Of a stretch of DNA of 64,000 nt, positions 33,786 to 43,050 are shown piece by piece. A program made the translations under genes and the position numbers. Position 1 is the first letter of the stretch. Each line of letters opens with the position of its first letter. The DNA is from Microtetraspora sp. NBRC 16547 (GTDB lineage Bacteria > Actinomycetota > Actinomycetes > Streptosporangiales > Streptosporangiaceae): positions 59,841-123,840 of the forward strand of contig NZ_BSSE01000023.1 of assembly GCF_030268965.1 (NCBI RefSeq), in the 5' to 3' direction. The notes beneath the pieces were generated by a model. It was not told the origin of the DNA. It did no database searches and saw nothing but the letters and a program-made list of their open reading frames with translations.

Positions 33786-34337
33786 ATGGCCGTTCCACGA
33801 GACCTGGCCCACCCTCCCGATCTCCGGGACGGCTTCGAGCTGATCTTCAACGCGCACTTCGCCGAGATCCACCGCTATATCGCCAGGCGTCTGTCGGACG
33901 ACGCCGCTGACGATCTGGCCGCTGAGGTGTTCCTGGCGGCCTACCGGGGCGGTTATGACGTCTCACGTGGCGGGGTGCGGCCGTGGTTGTACGGCATCGC
34001 CACCAACCTCATCGCGCGGCACCGCCGTACCGAGATCCGCAGATGGAAGGCGCTCAGCCGGTCTGCCGAGCGTGATGAGCACAGCCACGAGGACGCCGCG
34101 CTGGCCCGCGTCGCGGCGGGCGCGCTGACCGCCAGGCTGGCGGGGGCGCTGGCCGGGCTCAATCGCGGGGACCGCGACGTCGTCCTGCTGAGCGTGATGG
34201 GCGACCTCAGCCACGCCGAGGTCGCCGCCGCCCTGCGGATCCCGGCAGGGACGGTCGCATCCCGGCTCAGCCGGGCTCGCAAGCAGCTCCGCAAGGCACT
34301 CGGCGACGTCAATCCCTTGAAGGAGACCCATGGATGA
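33786..34337 (+). CDS. ECF-type RNA polymerase sigma factor
   Basis: 183-aa ECF sigma factor. Region 2 contains FNAHFAEIHRYIARRL and AADDLAAEVFLAAYRG, the link includes PWLYGIATNLIARHRR, and region 4 reads GDLSHAEVAAALRIPAGTVASRLSRAR. The ATG at 33786 has GGAG nine bases upstream; one at 33777 is also possible. Its 3' end overlaps the next gene by eight bases, a fixed pairing with CU044_5270-type proteins in actinobacteria. Confidence 0.92.
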   Translation: MAVPRDLAHPPDLRDGFELIFNAHFAEIHRYIARRLSDDAADDLAAEVFLAAYRGGYDVSRGGVRPWLYGIATNLIARHRRTEIRRWKALSRSAERDEHSHEDAALARVAAGALTARLAGALAGLNRGDRDVVLLSVMGDLSHAEVAAALRIPAGTVASRLSRARKQLRKALGDVNPLKETHG

Positions 34338-35520
34338 GCTGAACCTCCTGGCGAGGTCACTGCCCGACGCTCCGCCTCCCTCGGCAGAGGTGGTCGAGAA
34401 GGCCCGTGCCCGGTTGTCCGCGGTCCGGCATGAGCCGGTGCGGCGGAGCAGGGCAGGGGGCCGCGCCCTGGCCTGGGGATGGCCCCTGGGAGCGGCCGCG
34501 GCCACGACTGTCGTCCTCATGGTCGTCGTCGTGCTGGTGTCTTCGACCACGGCCACCGCGCCGAGGCCGGCCGCGGCGCCGACGCAGACGCCCGTGCCCG
34601 CCACGGGCAACGACGCCCTGCTCCGGCTGGCGGACCAGGTCGCACAACTGCCGGATGACAGTGGCGCCTACTGGCGCAGGCCGCTGCTCAACAACGACCT
34701 GCTACGGGTCCGGTCGGGTGGCCGGACGTTCAACGTGCTGCAATCGTCGCGGATCGACCTCTGGCAGCCGCGCGACCCCCGCGACCCCGTCCAGGCGGTG
34801 AGCCGGGAGCAGTTCGTCCGCCCCGCCACTCCCGCCGACGAGCGTGCCTGGCGAGCGGCCGGCTCTCCGGCCGTGGTCCAGCGGGTGTGCACGTCGGGCA
34901 CCCGTGCGAAGGACTGCAAGCAGGTACGGCTACACACGACGCCCACAGGGTGCGTTTACACGCGTGCGGTCGCACCTGGAGGCGTGCTCGGCGATCTGCG
35001 GCTGGGCGAGCGCACGCTCGCCGACCTCGCGGCCCTGCCCGGCGACGTCGTTCGGCTACGGGAGAAACTGCGGACCTACTGGACTCGGGACGGCCAGGCC
35101 GGGGAGAGCTTCGAGGACTTCCTTCCCGCAGCCTCTGCGGCTCTTCTGCAGCTGCCGGTCAGGCCTTCGGTCCGGGCGGCCGCCCTACGCATTCTCGCCG
35201 GACTGCCGACGACCAAAGTGAGCGGTTCGACCACCGACCCGCTGGGGCGCCCGGGCATCGCGGTCACCTTCTGGAAAAGTGAGGGTTTCACCGCGGAGTT
35301 CGGCGCCGACGACGAGGTGGCCGAGCGGTACGTCACCATCCTCGACCCGCGGGCCGGCACCCTCCTGGCCAGCGACGCCGCGATCGCGGCCGAAGGCGCC
35401 GAAGGGCTCGCCAAGGGGACGTTCATGCACTACCAGGCATGGGCCCCCGAGGCCGGCTGGACCGGCGAACGGCCCGAGCGGCCACGCGGCTGCCGGCTCA
35501 GCGACCGCCCGCTCCCGTGA
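34330..35520 (+). CDS. CU044_5270-like membrane protein partnered with ECF sigma
   Basis: 396-aa protein with a short cytoplasmic N-terminus (residues 1-50, LLARSLPDAPPPSAEVVEKARARL), one transmembrane helix (about 52-72) and a large extracytoplasmic domain with WRRPLL and two cysteines around residues 187-197. This architecture matches the CU044_5270 family encoded with ECF sigma factors and suggests an anti-sigma or sensor role. No zinc anti-sigma motif is seen. Translation is coupled to the sigma gene. Confidence 0.78.
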   Translation: MDELNLLARSLPDAPPPSAEVVEKARARLSAVRHEPVRRSRAGGRALAWGWPLGAAAATTVVLMVVVVLVSSTTATAPRPAAAPTQTPVPATGNDALLRLADQVAQLPDDSGAYWRRPLLNNDLLRVRSGGRTFNVLQSSRIDLWQPRDPRDPVQAVSREQFVRPATPADERAWRAAGSPAVVQRVCTSGTRAKDCKQVRLHTTPTGCVYTRAVAPGGVLGDLRLGERTLADLAALPGDVVRLREKLRTYWTRDGQAGESFEDFLPAASAALLQLPVRPSVRAAALRILAGLPTTKVSGSTTDPLGRPGIAVTFWKSEGFTAEFGADDEVAERYVTILDPRAGTLLASDAAIAAEGAEGLAKGTFMHYQAWAPEAGWTGERPERPRGCRLSDRPLP

Positions 35521-35662
35521 CGGGTCTCGGCACCGTTATTCAGCGCACCGACTGACCCCCGCCATGTTCGCCGGGACACGAGCGCGCGCACACGCCGGAC
35601 CTGTGAGGTCCGCCCTTGAGGCCACCCCGAAAACCCGCGATTCGGCGGGCATGGAATGGTGG

Positions 35663-36916
35663 ATGGCCGTGGCTGAGCAAACGGTGGGTGTCCAAGGGTT
35701 CATACGTCGGCATTTTCTGGACACGAGGCCGCTGGCGATCCCGCACTTCCGCCGCCTGCTGTTCGGCCAGGCCCTCTCGTTCATCGGGTTCCAGCTCACC
35801 GCGGTCGCGGTCAGCGCCCAGATCTACGCGCTCACCAAGTCGTCGTTGTGGGTTGGGATGCTCGGGCCGGTGGCGCTGGTGCCGCTGGTCGTGTTCGGCC
35901 TGTGGGGCGGCGCGATCGCCGACGCCGTGGACCGGCGCAAGCTGCTGCTGACCTGCTCGCTCATCAGCTGGACGGCGACCCTGGCGCTGCTCCTCAACGC
36001 GGTGTTCCTGTCGAACATCTGGCTGCTGATGGCGGCCGTCGCCGTACAGTCCATCGGCGTGGCGGTGGCCTCGCCCACCCGCGTCGCGATCATCCCGAGG
36101 CTGGTGCCCGCCGAGCTGGTGCCGTCGGCCAACACGCTGAACTACACCCTCGGCAGCCTCGGGGCGGTCCTGGGGCCGCTGCTCGGCGGTGTCGTGCTCG
36201 CCCGAGGCGGGTACGGCATGGCCTACCTCATCGACGCGATCCTGTTCGGCGCCACCCTCTACGCGGCGGCACGGCTGCCGCGGCTCGAACCGCTGGGCGA
36301 GTCCACCGCGCCGGGCGTGCGCGCGGTGCTGGAGGGCCTGCGGTACATCATGGGCAACCCGGTCGTGCTGATGTCGTTCGTCGTGGACATCATCGCCATG
36401 GCCTTCGCGCTGCCGCGCGCCCTCTATCCCGAGCTCACCGCCACCCGGTTCGGGGGCTCGGAGATGGCGTTCGGCTGGTTGTCGGCGAGCGTTGCTCTCG
36501 GCGCGGTCGTCGGAGGCGTGTTCTCCGGGTGGGTGGGCCGGGTGCGCAGGCAGGGCGTGGCGTTGACCTTCGTGATCGCGCTGTGGGGGCTCACGGTGGC
36601 CGCGGCAGGGCTGTCCCAACAGCTGTGGCTGGTCGTTGCGCTGCTCGCGGCGGGCGGCTTCGCCGACCTGGTCTCGGCGGTGTGGCGGCAGACCATCCTC
36701 CAGACGTACGCGCCCGACGAGATGCGCGGCCGCCTCCAGGGCGTCTTCTTCGTCGTGGTGGCGGGCGGGCCGAGGCTGGGCGACATGAGGGCGGGCGCGA
36801 CGGCCGCGACCTTCGGCCTGGTGCCCGCGTGGGTGGGAGGTGGCCTGCTCTGCGCCCTCGTCGTCCTCATCGTCGGCTTGTCCGTGCCCGCCTTCCGCGC
36901 CTATCGCTCGGGCTAG
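35663..36916 (+). CDS. MFS exporter, EntS-like (DHA3) family
   Basis: 417-aa twelve-helix transporter. The N-terminal [20 protein letters not shown] and the loop [10 protein letters not shown] are typical of the TMS1/EntS-like branch, as is the C-terminal loop [19 protein letters not shown]. Probably exports small molecules such as siderophores or drugs. Start ambiguous: ATG at 35663 or 35651. The stop overlaps the GTG of the following ABC fragment. Confidence 0.82.
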   Translation: MAVAEQTVGVQGFIRRHFLDTRPLAIPHFRRLLFGQALSFIGFQLTAVAVSAQIYALTKSSLWVGMLGPVALVPLVVFGLWGGAIADAVDRRKLLLTCSLISWTATLALLLNAVFLSNIWLLMAAVAVQSIGVAVASPTRVAIIPRLVPAELVPSANTLNYTLGSLGAVLGPLLGGVVLARGGYGMAYLIDAILFGATLYAAARLPRLEPLGESTAPGVRAVLEGLRYIMGNPVVLMSFVVDIIAMAFALPRALYPELTATRFGGSEMAFGWLSASVALGAVVGGVFSGWVGRVRRQGVALTFVIALWGLTVAAAGLSQQLWLVVALLAAGGFADLVSAVWRQTILQTYAPDEMRGRLQGVFFVVVAGGPRLGDMRAGATAATFGLVPAWVGGGLLCALVVLIVGLSVPAFRAYRSG

Positions 36917-37269
36917 TGCCCCTCCCGTCAATCGTGGTCCACGACGGTGTCACCTTCGAGGTCCCCGCGGGCGGGATGACCGCGCTCGTCGGCCCGTCAG
37001 GGGCTGGCAAGTCCACCGTGTTCGGCCTGGTCGAGCGGTTCTACGAGCCGGACTCCGGGGCCATCTCCGTCGGCGGGCGCGACATCCGCGACTGGCCGCT
37101 GGAGGAGCTGCGCTCCGCGCTCGGCTACGTCGAGCAGGACGCGCCGATCCTCGCCGGGACGCTGCGGTACGCGACCGCATGTGCCGGGGGCGGAAAACCT
37201 GGTGGACGGGACGCCGCCGGTTTCACTAGGGTTCCGGCCATGTCCAGCCCCGAGGCGTCAAGACGCTAG
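36916..37269 (+). pseudogene. Truncated ABC exporter ATPase domain
   Basis: The first 85 residues are the start of an exporter-type nucleotide-binding domain: [20 protein letters not shown] (Walker A), [33 protein letters not shown] (Q loop) and [10 protein letters not shown]. It then runs into unrelated sequence, without signature, Walker B or a membrane domain. It begins inside the domain and overlaps the stop of the MFS gene, so it looks like debris rather than a functional protein. Confidence 0.72.
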
Positions 37270-37744
37270 CCACCGGCTCATTCGGTGGCTCCCTCCGCGA
37301 TCACGCCGTGTCGCCGTTGACGCCATTGATGTCATTGGCGTCATGTCGTGATGGGGCGTCGTCGTCCCTGACGTCGCGCGTCCTTGATGCGGGCATTCCT
37401 GACGTAGTCCAATCCTGACATTGGGCGCTCCTGACGTGGGGCCTTCCTGACGTGGGGCCTTCCTGACGTGGGGCCTTCCTGACGTGGGGCGTTCCTGAGG
37501 CGGGGCGTCCGTCTCGCCTGGCCGCCACCGAATCGCCGTTGCACGGGCTGTTTCCTCCCCGGATCGGTTCGCCGTCCACCAGGTCTCGTGGTGGCGCCCG
37601 ACGCCATATCCCCGGGGAGCCGTCACGCGTGCGGGCAGCCCGCGCCCCTGCTGGACCGGCGCTCTCCGTGCCGCCCGCTCCGGGCGCGGCGTCAGCCCGC
37701 CGCTTCCTCGTCATCCGTCCGCGACGCGGTAGTGGGGTCTTTTC
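37270..37744. other. Gene-free region with 16-bp repeats
   Basis: 475 bp between the ABC fragment and the next MFS gene. It contains the 16-bp tandem array described separately (about 37368-37510) and otherwise nothing recognisable. The promoter of the downstream exporter must lie in its right part. Apparent minus-strand ORFs here are translations of the repeats. Confidence 0.6.
37368..37510. repeat. 16-bp minisatellite, about nine copies
   Basis: CTGACG-type units start at 37368, 37383, 37399, 37415, 37431, 37447, 37463, 37479 and 37495. The period is 16 bp except for one 15-bp step. The central copies are identical (ctgacgtggggccttc); the outer ones are diverged, the usual pattern of a locally expanding array. 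Confidence 0.93.
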
Positions 37745-39007
37745 ATGCCATTCGCCATCTTCATGCTCGGACTGGCGGTCTTCGCCCAGGGGACGTCCGA
37801 GTTCATGCTGTCCGGCCTGGTGCCGGACATCGCCGCCGATCTGAACGTGTCCATCCCGTCCGCCGGAGCGCTGACCTCGGCGTTCGCCGTCGGCATGATC
37901 GTCGGTGCGCCTCTGGCCGCGATCCTCAGCCTGCGCTGGCCGAGGCGCAGGGCGTTGCTGGTCTTCCTGATCGTCTTCATGCTCGTCCACGTGGTGGGCG
38001 CGGTCACCACCACGTTCGGCATCCTGCTCGCCGCCCGGGTCGTCGGGGCGCTGGCGAACGCGGGATTCCTCGCCGTGGCGATCGCGACCGCCACCGGTAT
38101 GGTCGACGCCGACGCCAAGGGCCGGGCCACGTCCGTCCTGCTCGGCGGCGTCACCGTCGCGTGCGTCGTGGGCGTGCCCGCGGGGGCCCTGCTCGGCCAG
38201 GCGTGGGGCTGGCGCGCGGCGTTCTGGGCCGTGGCCCTCGTCTGCGTACCGGCAGTCGTCGCGATCCTGCGCTCGGTCCCGTTCACGGAGCCGTTCACGG
38301 AGCCGTTCACGGAGCCGTCCACAGAGCTGGACAGGGCGCGGGGGACGGCACAGGCCGGGGCGCGGGGGGAGCGGGCCGCGACCGGGCCGAGTGCCCGGCG
38401 GGAACTGCGGGCGTTGCGCGACCCCCGGCTGATCGTGACCCTGCTCCTCGGCGCCCTGGTGAACGGTGCGACCTTCTGCGCGTTCACCTACCTGGCTCCC
38501 CTGGTCACCGGTGTCAGCGGAGTCGGTGAGGGGTGGGTGCCAGCCATGTTGGCGCTGTTCGGGCTGGGGTCGTTCGCCGGCGTGACCGTCGGCGGCCGCC
38601 TGTCGGATGCGCGGCCCACGGGGGTCCTGGTGTACGGCGGGCCGGCCCTGCTCGCCGGCTGGCTCCTGTTCGCGGTCGCGGCCGGCAACCCGGTGGCGGT
38701 GGTCGTGCTCGTCTTCGTCCAGGGGACGCTCTCGTTCGCCGTGGGCTCGACCCTGATCGCGCGGGTGCTCTACGCGGCGGCCGAGGCGCCGTCGCTGGGC
38801 GGGGCCTTCGCCACCGCCGCCTTCAACGTGGGCGCGGCCGCCGGCCCCTTCCTGGGCGGCGTCGCCATCGGCGCGGGGCTCGGTTACCGCTCTCCGCTGG
38901 GGGTCAGCGCGCTGCTGGTGGCCCTCGCGTTGGTCGTGGCCGGCACGGCCGGCGCCCGAGCCCGAACCCGAGTCCGCCTCGTCCCTCGGCCCGGCGAGGG
39001 TTCCTGA
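37745..39007 (+). CDS. MFS drug exporter, Cmx/CmlR chloramphenicol-efflux type
   Basis: 420-aa MFS protein. The start MPFAIFMLGLAVFAQGTSEFMLSGL is the hallmark of the Cmx/CmrA/Cml family of actinobacterial chloramphenicol exporters. Twelve helices are arranged as six plus six. The central cytoplasmic loop (about residues 178-225) contains a tandem FTEP repeat coded by a 12-bp DNA repeat, then an Ala/Arg/Gly-rich stretch. The ATG at 37745 is preceded by a weak GGGG site. Drug specificity is inferred from family. Confidence 0.85.
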   Translation: MPFAIFMLGLAVFAQGTSEFMLSGLVPDIAADLNVSIPSAGALTSAFAVGMIVGAPLAAILSLRWPRRRALLVFLIVFMLVHVVGAVTTTFGILLAARVVGALANAGFLAVAIATATGMVDADAKGRATSVLLGGVTVACVVGVPAGALLGQAWGWRAAFWAVALVCVPAVVAILRSVPFTEPFTEPFTEPSTELDRARGTAQAGARGERAATGPSARRELRALRDPRLIVTLLLGALVNGATFCAFTYLAPLVTGVSGVGEGWVPAMLALFGLGSFAGVTVGGRLSDARPTGVLVYGGPALLAGWLLFAVAAGNPVAVVVLVFVQGTLSFAVGSTLIARVLYAAAEAPSLGGAFATAAFNVGAAAGPFLGGVAIGAGLGYRSPLGVSALLVALALVVAGTAGARARTRVRLVPRPGEGS

Positions 39008-39211
39008 CAGCAGGAGATGACAGCGGGAAATGGCGCCACGGGTTGACTACGCGTCCGATGACCTGGGCTTATGTGGAAGACGTACGGACCCTTTACCGCG
39101 GTGACCCGCTGTCCCGCCGGTGGACCGGGAAGGTCCGCAGTGCGGAACCTCTCCTTCGCCATGGCCGGCTCCGGGTTGAGCGCGTGCGGTGCGTCCCGGA
39201 ACTCGGCCTTG

Positions 39212-39248
39212 GGCGGGGCATCCCTGTCTTGGCATGGGGTGCCCCGCC
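39212..39248. terminator. Candidate bidirectional hairpin
   Basis: GGCGGGGCA-TCCC (39212-39224) can pair with GGG-TGCCCCGCC (39237-39248), with one bulged base and a 12-nt loop. It is 205 bp after the MFS stop and 60 bp before hutU. It may end read-through from the exporter. Confidence 0.4.
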
Positions 39249-39282
39249 GCCTCGTCCGGCCGTATCCTTCGGGTGACAAATG

Positions 39283-39298
39283 TGAATGCCTTCATTCA
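39283..39298. promoter_or_regulatory. hut operator copy 1 (TGAATG-N4-CATTCA)
   Basis: Perfect 6-bp arms separated by CCTT, just before the AGGAGG ribosome site of hutU. The same 12 specified bases recur in a larger palindrome upstream of the second hut unit at 45147-45172. The RpiR-type gene encoded behind hutU is the obvious candidate binder. Confidence 0.7.
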
Positions 39299-39310
39299 GG
39301 AGGTCGCCCG

Positions 39311-41011
39311 ATGCCCGTCGTTCGCGCGCCGCGCGGCACTACGCTCACCGCCAAGGGCTGGCCGCAGGAGGCCGCTCTCCGGATGCTGCAGAACAACCTG
39401 GATCCCGAGGTGGCAGAGCATCCCGAGCAGCTCGTCGTCTACGGAGGATCGGGCCGAGCCGCACGCGACTGGCCGTCGTTCCACGCGATCGTCCGCACGC
39501 TGACGACGCTGGAGGCCGACGAGACGCTGCTCGTGCAGTCAGGCCGGCCGGTGGGCGTGATGCGGACCCATGAATGGGCGCCGCGAGTGCTGATCGCCAA
39601 CTCCAACCTGGTGCCCGACTGGGCGAACTGGGAGGAGTTCCGGCGGCTGGAGGCGGCCGGGCTGACGATGTACGGCCAGATGACGGCGGGCTCCTGGATC
39701 TACATCGGGACCCAGGGCATCCTCCAGGGGACGTACGAGACGTTCGCCGCCGTCGCCGCCAAGAGGTTCGGCGGCTCCCTCGCCGGGACGATCACGCTGA
39801 CCGCCGGCCTCGGCGGGATGGGCGGTGCGCAGCCCCTCGCGGTCACCATGAACGGCGGCGTCGCCATCTGCGTCGACTGCGACCCGCGCAGCATCACCCG
39901 CCGGATCGAGCACCGCTACCTCGACGTCCACGCCTCCTCGCTCGACGAGGCGCTGCGGCTCGCCTACGAGGCGCGCGACCGGCGGGAGCCGCTCTCGATC
40001 GGCGTCGAGGCCAACGCGGCGGACGCCGTACCCGAGCTGCTGCGGCGCGGCGCGGAGATCGACATCGTCACCGACCAGACGAGCGCGCACGACCCGCTGA
40101 CCTACCTGCCGCTCGGCGTCGCGTTCGAGGACATGGCCGCCGAGCGGGACAAGGACCCGGCCGGGTTCACCCGCCGGGCCAGGGAGTCCATGGCGGCCCA
40201 CGTCGAGGCCATGGTGGGATTCCAGGACGCCGGCGCCGAGGTGTTCGACTACGGCAACTCGATCAGGGGCGAGGCGCAACTCGCCGGATACACCAGGGCG
40301 TTCGACTTCCCGGGGTTCGTGCCCGCGTACATCCGGCCGCTGTTCTGCGAGGGCAAGGGCCCGTTCCGCTGGGCCGCGCTCTCCGGAGACCCGCGCGACA
40401 TCGCCGAGACCGACCGCGCCATCCTGGAGCTGTTCCCCGAGAACGAGCAGCTCGCCCGGTGGATCCGGATGGCCAGGGAGAAGGTCCACTTCCAGGGCCT
40501 GCCCGCGCGTATCTGCTGGCTCGGGTACGGCGAGCGCGACCGGGCGGGCGAGCGGTTCAACGACATGGTGGCGTCCGGGCAGATCAGCGCGCCCATCGTC
40601 ATCGGCCGCGACCACCTCGACTGCGGCAGCGTGGCCTCGCCGTACCGCGAGACGGAGGCGATGGCGGACGGCTCCGACGCCATCGCGGACTGGCCGTTGC
40701 TCAACGCCATGGTGAACGTGGCGTCCGGCGCGTCCTGGGTGTCGATCCACCACGGCGGCGGCGTCGGCATCGGCCGGTCCATCCACGCCGGGCAGGTGAC
40801 CGTCGCCGACGGCACGGCCCTCGCGGGCGAGAAGCTGCGCCGCGTGCTGACCAACGATCCGGGCATGGGCGTGATCCGCCACGTGGACGCCGGTTATGAG
40901 ACGGCCGTCACGGTGGCGCGCGAGCACGGAGTCCCCGTTCCCATGCGCGAGGCGCCCGTTTCCGATCAAGGGGATGAGCAGAAGGAGAACCCCGCGTTGG
41001 GATCGATGTGA
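39311..41011 (+). CDS. hutU: Urocanate hydratase
   Basis: 566-aa urocanase converting urocanate to imidazolonepropionate, the second step of histidine degradation. It shows [21 protein letters not shown], the NAD-binding [25 protein letters not shown], and the C-terminal [20 protein letters not shown]+ acts as an electrophile in this family. The ATG at 39311 has AGGAGG eight bases upstream; a longer in-frame reading is rejected. The stop overlaps the start of the RpiR gene. Confidence 0.97.
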   Translation: MPVVRAPRGTTLTAKGWPQEAALRMLQNNLDPEVAEHPEQLVVYGGSGRAARDWPSFHAIVRTLTTLEADETLLVQSGRPVGVMRTHEWAPRVLIANSNLVPDWANWEEFRRLEAAGLTMYGQMTAGSWIYIGTQGILQGTYETFAAVAAKRFGGSLAGTITLTAGLGGMGGAQPLAVTMNGGVAICVDCDPRSITRRIEHRYLDVHASSLDEALRLAYEARDRREPLSIGVEANAADAVPELLRRGAEIDIVTDQTSAHDPLTYLPLGVAFEDMAAERDKDPAGFTRRARESMAAHVEAMVGFQDAGAEVFDYGNSIRGEAQLAGYTRAFDFPGFVPAYIRPLFCEGKGPFRWAALSGDPRDIAETDRAILELFPENEQLARWIRMAREKVHFQGLPARICWLGYGERDRAGERFNDMVASGQISAPIVIGRDHLDCGSVASPYRETEAMADGSDAIADWPLLNAMVNVASGASWVSIHHGGGVGIGRSIHAGQVTVADGTALAGEKLRRVLTNDPGMGVIRHVDAGYETAVTVAREHGVPVPMREAPVSDQGDEQKENPALGSM

Positions 41012-41868
41012 GTGGTGGACTCGATCGGCTTCTGGAGGGCCGGCGGCTGTCGCCCGTTCAACGCCGGATCGCCCACTACCTCAGAGGGCACCTCGACGAG
41101 GCGATCTTCCTCTCCAGCGTGGAGCTGGCCGAACGCGCCGGAGTCAGCCAGCCGTCCGTGACCCGCTTCGCGATGGCTCTGGGCTTCTCGGGATATCTCG
41201 ACCTGCGGAACGCGCTGCGTCCCCTGGTCGTCGGCGGGAACGGGGCGGACGGCTACGATGCCGGTCGCCCCGAGCCCGACCGGCTGCTGTGCGAGGCGGT
41301 GGACGGCGAGATCCGCAACCTGACCCTCGTCCGGGACCGGCTGGCCGCCACCGGCCCGGCCGCCGGTCTCGCCGGCTCCCTCCGCGAGGTCGGTACGGCC
41401 CTGGCCGCGTCCGAGCCGCTGCCGGTCCTCGGCCTGCGCGTGTCGAGCGGCCTCGCCACCACGTTCGCGTACTACGCCAGGCGCATCCATCCCGACGTGC
41501 GGCTGCTCGTCCACGGCGGGTCGGAGCTGACCGACGGCCTGTACGCGGCCCGTAGGGCCGGCGCCGGGTGGCTGCTCGCCGTCATCCTGCCCAGATATCC
41601 GGCGGAGGCGGTACGGGCGCTGGAGCAGGCGAAGGAACTGGGACTGCGCACCGCCGTGATCACGGACCGGCCGGACGCGCCGTTCCCCGCCGACGTCGTG
41701 ATGGACGCGCCGGTCGGGGAGCGGCTCGTGTTCGACTCGCACACGGCGCCGATGGCCCTGGCGATGGTGCTCGTCGAGGCGATGGCGGACGCGGCGCCGC
41801 TGCGCACGCAGGCGAGGCTCGACGAGTACGAACGGATGACCGACCAGACCGGCGTTTTCCAGCCCTGA
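41008..41868 (+). CDS. RpiR-family regulator with SIS domain, probable hut regulator
   Basis: 286-aa RpiR/MurR-type regulator. The N-terminal helix-turn-helix ([25 protein letters not shown]) is followed by a sugar-isomerase (SIS) fold domain (about 110-250). The GTG start overlaps the hutU stop (GTGA), so it is co-expressed with hutU. RpiR regulators of this kind are found in actinobacterial hut loci. The ligand may be a histidine-pathway intermediate (inferred). Confidence 0.85.
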   Translation: MSGGLDRLLEGRRLSPVQRRIAHYLRGHLDEAIFLSSVELAERAGVSQPSVTRFAMALGFSGYLDLRNALRPLVVGGNGADGYDAGRPEPDRLLCEAVDGEIRNLTLVRDRLAATGPAAGLAGSLREVGTALAASEPLPVLGLRVSSGLATTFAYYARRIHPDVRLLVHGGSELTDGLYAARRAGAGWLLAVILPRYPAEAVRALEQAKELGLRTAVITDRPDAPFPADVVMDAPVGERLVFDSHTAPMALAMVLVEAMADAAPLRTQARLDEYERMTDQTGVFQP

Positions 41869-41928
41869 CCTCGCGCCACGCCCGCACGGTGGTCATGGGA
41901 CGCCGCTTCTCGCCGGGTCGGGGCAGGC

Positions 41929-42669
41929 TTACCTGACCCGCTCGGCGATCTTGGTGAATCTCTCCGGGGAGCGAGTGCTGAGGAGGACGATCCCGATCGA
42001 TACGGCGGCAGTGACGATGAGAATCCCGCCGGACACCAGGAGGTATCGCGTCCACCCGGCCGAGCCGAGAAAGATCCCCGCCAGGCCGGTGACCGCGATG
42101 GGAAGCATCACCATGATGAAGGTCTTCCTCCGGCGCTCACCGGCGGGCGTCCTGGCGGGGAGCCGGGGCAGCACTCCCAAAGCGATGATGAAAAGCATCA
42201 CCGCGCCGGAAAGTCCGGCGATACGCATCTCCTTGGTGGGATCGTCCACCGGGATTTCCGGCGTATCCCACCATCGTCCCGCCACCATTATCTGGACGAC
42301 CTTGTCTTCCCATTCACGCACCAGGATCTCGTCGCCGACGGTAACCATCGACGACGTCCTGACCGGAAAGGTCACCTTGTACGGCCGGTCACGGTCGAGC
42401 TCCTCGACTTCCAGCCGGGGATTCGACTGAGAGCCGCGGATGTTGGGCGGGTGGATCTTCTTCGTCACCCTCGCCCGGAGCTCATGGCAGTAGCTCGCGT
42501 TATCCCATTCCGCCGGCTCGGCGCGGCAAGGGAGCACGCTCTGAAAACGCCGGTACTCGGCCGCGCTGTCGCCGATCTGCAGGATTCCCACCGCCATGGT
42601 GAAAAACGCCAGGCACGCGAAGGCGATGGATTTTCCCACACCGGCCGACGATCGTCGTTTTCCGTGCAA
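41929..42669 (-). CDS. Hypothetical membrane protein
   Basis: 246-aa protein, not recognised. One N-terminal helix (about 14-32), an extracytoplasmic domain of about 110 residues (SVLPCRAEPAEWDN through MVTVGDEILVREWEDKVVQIMVAG), then three helices from about residue 145. The layout resembles DUF3592-type proteins. The start is a TTG at 42669; a GTG at 42639 is equally possible. Codon use and gene direction differ from the hut genes around it. Confidence 0.6.
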   Translation of the reverse strand: MHGKRRSSAGVGKSIAFACLAFFTMAVGILQIGDSAAEYRRFQSVLPCRAEPAEWDNASYCHELRARVTKKIHPPNIRGSQSNPRLEVEELDRDRPYKVTFPVRTSSMVTVGDEILVREWEDKVVQIMVAGRWWDTPEIPVDDPTKEMRIAGLSGAVMLFIIALGVLPRLPARTPAGERRRKTFIMVMLPIAVTGLAGIFLGSAGWTRYLLVSGGILIVTAAVSIGIVLLSTRSPERFTKIAERVR

Positions 42670-42884
42670 TGTATGCCGCTCCGCTCTGGACCTTCGACGT
42701 GCTTGACGGATACGGCAGCGACCCTACAAGAGGAACATGCGCAGCCGGGTCTGCGTAAGACAGGGCCGTCGACAGCACACTCTGGAGTGGCGATGTGTGG
42801 GTGGCCGACTCCGCTCCGGTGGAGTGCGGCCGCTCCGGAGTGGGCGGTCCGGGGTTATGGGAAAAGCGTCACTATGGTGGGCCA

Positions 42885-43050
42885 TTGACATCCTCCCCCT
42901 CGTAAACGAGGGGGATTCCCACCGTCGCCGGTCAGGCTTCCTGCTTCACCGCCAGTCGCCCCGTTCGAGAGGACACTCTCGTTGAGGTCTTACACCAGCT
43001 CCACAGGCGTTTTACTTGTCCGCCAGCCCGGCGGCCAAGATGTTCTTCGC
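42885..43050 (-). ncRNA. Predicted omega RNA of the TnpB element
   Basis: In IS200/IS605 elements the guide scaffold is transcribed from the 3' end of tnpB through the right end. Here that is the minus-strand sequence from the tnpB stop region to GGATGTCAA (42893-42885), including the GC-rich hairpin 42895-42914. The guide would be copied from the flank, reading down from 42884. The 5' limit is a guess. Confidence 0.5.

Larger units (their letters stand above)
39008..39310. other. Intergenic region upstream of hutU
   Basis: 303 bp. It holds a strong imperfect hairpin (39212-39248) and, next to the hutU ribosome site, the TGAATG-N4-CATTCA dyad (listed separately). No reading frame with plausible codon use. 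Confidence 0.5.

Noticed and set aside
37368..37510. Possible CRISPR array
   Set aside because: Units are contiguous 16-bp repeats with no spacers; the same holds for the arrays at 6738 and 7801.
42737..42985. Small plus-strand ORF before the TnpB element
   Set aside because: No ribosome site, poor codon use, and it runs into the element end; not supported as a gene.
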